A program made the position numbers and the translations under genes. From contig JAFWHO010000004.1 in assembly GCA_017515105.1 (NCBI GenBank), positions 1 to 64,000 on the forward strand: a DNA stretch of 64,000 bases. Reading direction: 5' to 3'. This DNA comes from Candidatus Saccharimonadota bacterium (lineage in GTDB: Bacteria; Patescibacteriota; Saccharimonadia; Saccharimonadales; Saccharimonadaceae). The notes beneath the pieces are model-generated. The model did no database searches and was not told where the DNA came from. It saw only the letters and a list, made by a program, of their open reading frames with translations. Below, piece after piece: positions 61,862-64,000 of this stretch; the first letter of the stretch is position 1; every line of letters starts with the position of its first letter.

Positions 61862-62569
61862 ATGACAAACGCACTATTATCTACTAACGGCCTCAAGAAG
61901 ATTTATGGCAAAAATGATACTATTTTTGAGGCATTAAAAGGCATTGATCTCAAAATCGAGGCCGGTGAGTCCGTCGCGATCGTCGGTAAATCTGGTTCCG
62001 GTAAATCGACTTTGATGCATCTTTTGGCTTTGCTCGATAAGCCAACAGAAGGTGAAATATATTTAAATGGCAGGAATACTAGTAAACTCAAGAATCGCAA
62101 GCTTAATCGTTTGCGTAATAAAGAATTTGGCTTCGTATTCCAGAGCTTTTTCATGAACGCGAATGACACGGTTTTAAACAATGTCATTTTGCCTCTCAAA
62201 ATTGCTGGAATCAGTCGCCGTGAGCGCAAACGCCGTGCTATGGAAGCCCTGGAGGTTGTAGAGCTCGACGATAAAGCAAAGAACAAAGCCAGCGATTTGT
62301 CTGGTGGTCAAAAGCAACGTGTTTGCATTGCTCGCGCTATTGTTAATAACCCAAAGGTTATTTTTGCCGATGAGCCAACTGGCAACCTCGATACAGCTAC
62401 TGGTGAAAAAATCGAAAAAATTCTTTTTGAATTGAATCGCAAAAAGGGAATTACGTTAATTATTGTTACTCATGATGAGGAGCTTGCTGCTAAATGTAAG
62501 CGTCAAATCCGTATCGCTGACGGCCTCGTTGTTTCAGACGAAAAAGTTAAGAAGGGAGGCAAAAAATGA
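61862..62569 (+). CDS. ABC transporter ATP-binding protein (MacB/LolD type)
   Basis: 235 residues: Walker A GKSGSGKST (about 42-50), Q-loop in FVFQSFFMNANDTVLNNV, signature LSGGQKQRVCIARAI and Walker B VIFADEPTGNLD. It powers the FtsX-type permease encoded next, with which it overlaps by 4 bases (ATGA). TTGCCG (61825) and TATAAT (61848-61853) are spaced by 17 bases, and the -10 ends 8 bases before ATG, giving a leaderless or nearly leaderless message. Confidence 0.95.
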   Translation: MTNALLSTNGLKKIYGKNDTIFEALKGIDLKIEAGESVAIVGKSGSGKSTLMHLLALLDKPTEGEIYLNGRNTSKLKNRKLNRLRNKEFGFVFQSFFMNANDTVLNNVILPLKIAGISRRERKRRAMEALEVVELDDKAKNKASDLSGGQKQRVCIARAIVNNPKVIFADEPTGNLDTATGEKIEKILFELNRKKGITLIIVTHDEELAAKCKRQIRIADGLVVSDEKVKKGGKK

Positions 62570-63870
62570 AAACTTTAGATATTCTGCGCGACGCTAATGC
62601 CAATTTGTGGCGCAACAAGATTCGCAGTTTTCTCACTATTCTTGCTATATTTATCGGTAGTTTTACGATTATTTTGAACTCCGCCATTAATGCCGGCGTT
62701 AATGATTTCATGGATAAGCAGATTTCCAATATGGGTGGTGACGGTTACCTTGAGATGATGCCAACCGAAGCGTATGATACCGCGATGGATCTACTTGGAA
62801 GCAACGGTGTTCAGGAATATACCGAGGATAAGGATAACTCAAATGCTTCAGTCTACATCAAAGACGAGCAGATTGAAAAGATCGATGAGATCGATGGCAT
62901 TAAATCCTTCCACGTACTCGCAAATTCAACCGCTGATTATGTGACTAGTGATCGAACCGATAAGCGCTATCGTCTCGCGCTTAACCTCGTGGTGCCAGGA
63001 ATCTCATTTGATATGTCTAATGGTCGCACACCGAGTACCGAAGACGATGGCCCTTACGAAATTGCCGTTAATGAAGACTTAGCTCGTGCATTAGGATACG
63101 ACAATGTCTCTGATATTGTCGACCAAACCGTCCAGATCGCCGTGCCAAGCAATCTCAAATGCTACACTGCTACTAAGCGCAGTAAATGTCAAACGATTTT
63201 AGATGTCAAAGTAACCGGCACGCAGGCCCCAGGTATCCTTTCTATGGGTGGTAGCCGTGCTAGTTACGCACTTTGGAGTCGTATCAACGAAATAAACTTC
63301 GAAGGTATGCCAGCCGAGACTAATCGTAGCTACCAAGCTACGGCCGATGTCGAACCCGATAAAATCGATGAAGTGAAGGCTGCTCTTGAAGAAATTGGTC
63401 TTAAAGCCATGTCGGTGGATGACGAGGTCGGCATGTTCCGTACTTTCTTTGATGCTATTTTGATCGTATTTAACATCTTTGGTGCTATCGCCTTGATCGC
63501 TGCATCTATTGGCATCATTAATACTTTATTTATGTCCGTCCAAGAGCGCACCCGCGAAATTGGTCTTGATAAAGCCCTCGGCATGAGTAACGGCAAAGTA
63601 TTCTTTAGTTTTTCCGCTGAAGCTATCATGCTTGGTTTTTGGGGATCGTTTGTTGGTGTAATTATTTCCATAATTATCGGCACCGTCGTAAGCAATCTTG
63701 CACATGAGACTTTCTTAAAGGATTTCCCAACCTTTAGTCTTACGATCTTTGAACCGCTTACCATGATTGGGATCGTGGCAATTATTATGCTTATTGCCTT
63801 CCTCGCTGGTACACTACCAGCTCGCAAAGCCTCCAAGAAAAACCCGATCGACGCATTGCGCTACGAATAA
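62566..63870 (+). CDS. MacB/FtsX-type ABC transporter permease
   Basis: 434 residues: one N-terminal TM (about 21-42), an extracytoplasmic MacB_PCD domain (about 45-285; it includes CYTATKRSKC, a possible disulphide) and three C-terminal TMs (about 305-425) in the FtsX fold with LFMSVQERTREIGLDKALGMS and ARKASKKNPIDALRYE at the end. GGGAGG lies 6 bases before the ATG. Such MacB-type pairs act as mechanotransmitters for lipoprotein, peptide or toxin export. No outer-membrane or MacA partner is seen, as expected for a monoderm. Confidence 0.93.
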   Translation: MKTLDILRDANANLWRNKIRSFLTILAIFIGSFTIILNSAINAGVNDFMDKQISNMGGDGYLEMMPTEAYDTAMDLLGSNGVQEYTEDKDNSNASVYIKDEQIEKIDEIDGIKSFHVLANSTADYVTSDRTDKRYRLALNLVVPGISFDMSNGRTPSTEDDGPYEIAVNEDLARALGYDNVSDIVDQTVQIAVPSNLKCYTATKRSKCQTILDVKVTGTQAPGILSMGGSRASYALWSRINEINFEGMPAETNRSYQATADVEPDKIDEVKAALEEIGLKAMSVDDEVGMFRTFFDAILIVFNIFGAIALIAASIGIINTLFMSVQERTREIGLDKALGMSNGKVFFSFSAEAIMLGFWGSFVGVIISIIIGTVVSNLAHETFLKDFPTFSLTIFEPLTMIGIVAIIMLIAFLAGTLPARKASKKNPIDALRYE

Positions 63871-63968
63871 TTTGTGGAAATCTAGCCAAAAATCTTATGC
63901 AAAATTGCTTTAAATATTAGCATAATCATGTATAATAAAACTTGGAATATTCTATCGTGGAGGTATTT

Positions 63969-64000
63969 TTGTATAAAAGTACAAGAGTACTGAACCGATA
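63969..64000 (+). CDS. Possible start of a further gene (runs off the window)
   Basis: GGAGGT (63959-63964) precedes an in-frame TTG at 63969 by 4 bases, and the frame MYKSTRVLNR stays open to the edge. A TATAAT-like box (about 63931) lies upstream. Only ten codons are visible, so nothing can be said about function; the 63871-63930 gap holds nothing else. Confidence 0.35.
   Translation, partial: MYKSTRVLNR

Overview
The window looks like part of the genome of a Patescibacteria/CPR bacterium, most likely Candidatus Saccharibacteria (TM7); this is inferred from gene content and style, not from a marker tree. The DNA is moderately AT-rich and densely packed, with many genes overlapping by 1-40 bases. 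UGA is used as a stop (for example at 41075-41077), which excludes the recoded Gracilibacteria and SR1 lineages. Giant secreted InlB/Ig-repeat proteins, a class III ribonucleotide reductase, a sortase, a CAP-domain protein and envelope lytic/modifying enzymes fit a small, anaerobic, surface-attached episymbiont. At least sixteen genes have a near-consensus -10 box ending only 6-8 bases before the start codon, so their mRNAs should be leaderless; genes inside operons and a few others carry Shine-Dalgarno sites instead.

Layout. 1-4692: 5' part of a giant repeat surface protein on the minus strand. 4822-9613: tRNA-Ala, trpS, a RelA/SpoT-type HD hydrolase, an RluA pseudouridine synthase, a delta'-like clamp-loader protein and a TPR protein. 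9741-13743: tandem paralogous membrane proteins, a structured RNA that may be SRP RNA, a C39-like peptidase, tRNA-Tyr and two tRNA-Thr, an SDR dehydrogenase and rubrerythrin. 13861-19833: a 1990-residue secreted InlB/Ig/lectin-like repeat protein ending in a tyrosine-phosphatase domain with an intact CX5R motif. 19862-25513: rmuC, lepB, a membrane protein plus HtrA protease, prmC and prfA. 25536-32555: tRNA-Val followed by what looks like a tandem gene-cassette array (repeat-gene-repeat units whose junctions resemble a tRNA 3' end), then a 1579-residue protein with a C-terminal polymerase-beta-type nucleotidyltransferase domain. This island is the best candidate for an undescribed system.

32736-45581: hydrolase, methyltransferase, Nudix, iscU and cysteine desulfurase, anaerobic ribonucleotide reductase nrdD-nrdG (with no recognisable C-terminal glycyl-radical motif), gpsA, a UvrD-type helicase-nuclease, a 41-residue zinc-finger protein and L33. 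45650-61783: glucan metabolism (GH57, GT4, GH97, GH13) interleaved with envelope functions: a peptidoglycan deacetylase-like protein, YgjP metallopeptidase, sortase, CapA, a beta-lactamase-fold hydrolase, a CAP protein, and a VTC polyphosphate polymerase / DUF4956 / Cthe_2159-like surface protein operon. 61862-63870: a MacB-type ABC transporter pair. A further partial gene may start at 63969.

How the parts may work together (inference): LepB, sortase, HtrA and the deacetylase process and anchor the giant surface proteins; the glucan enzymes feed a limited carbon metabolism from storage or host polysaccharide; and the tRNA-Val island is the accessory, probably mobile, portion.
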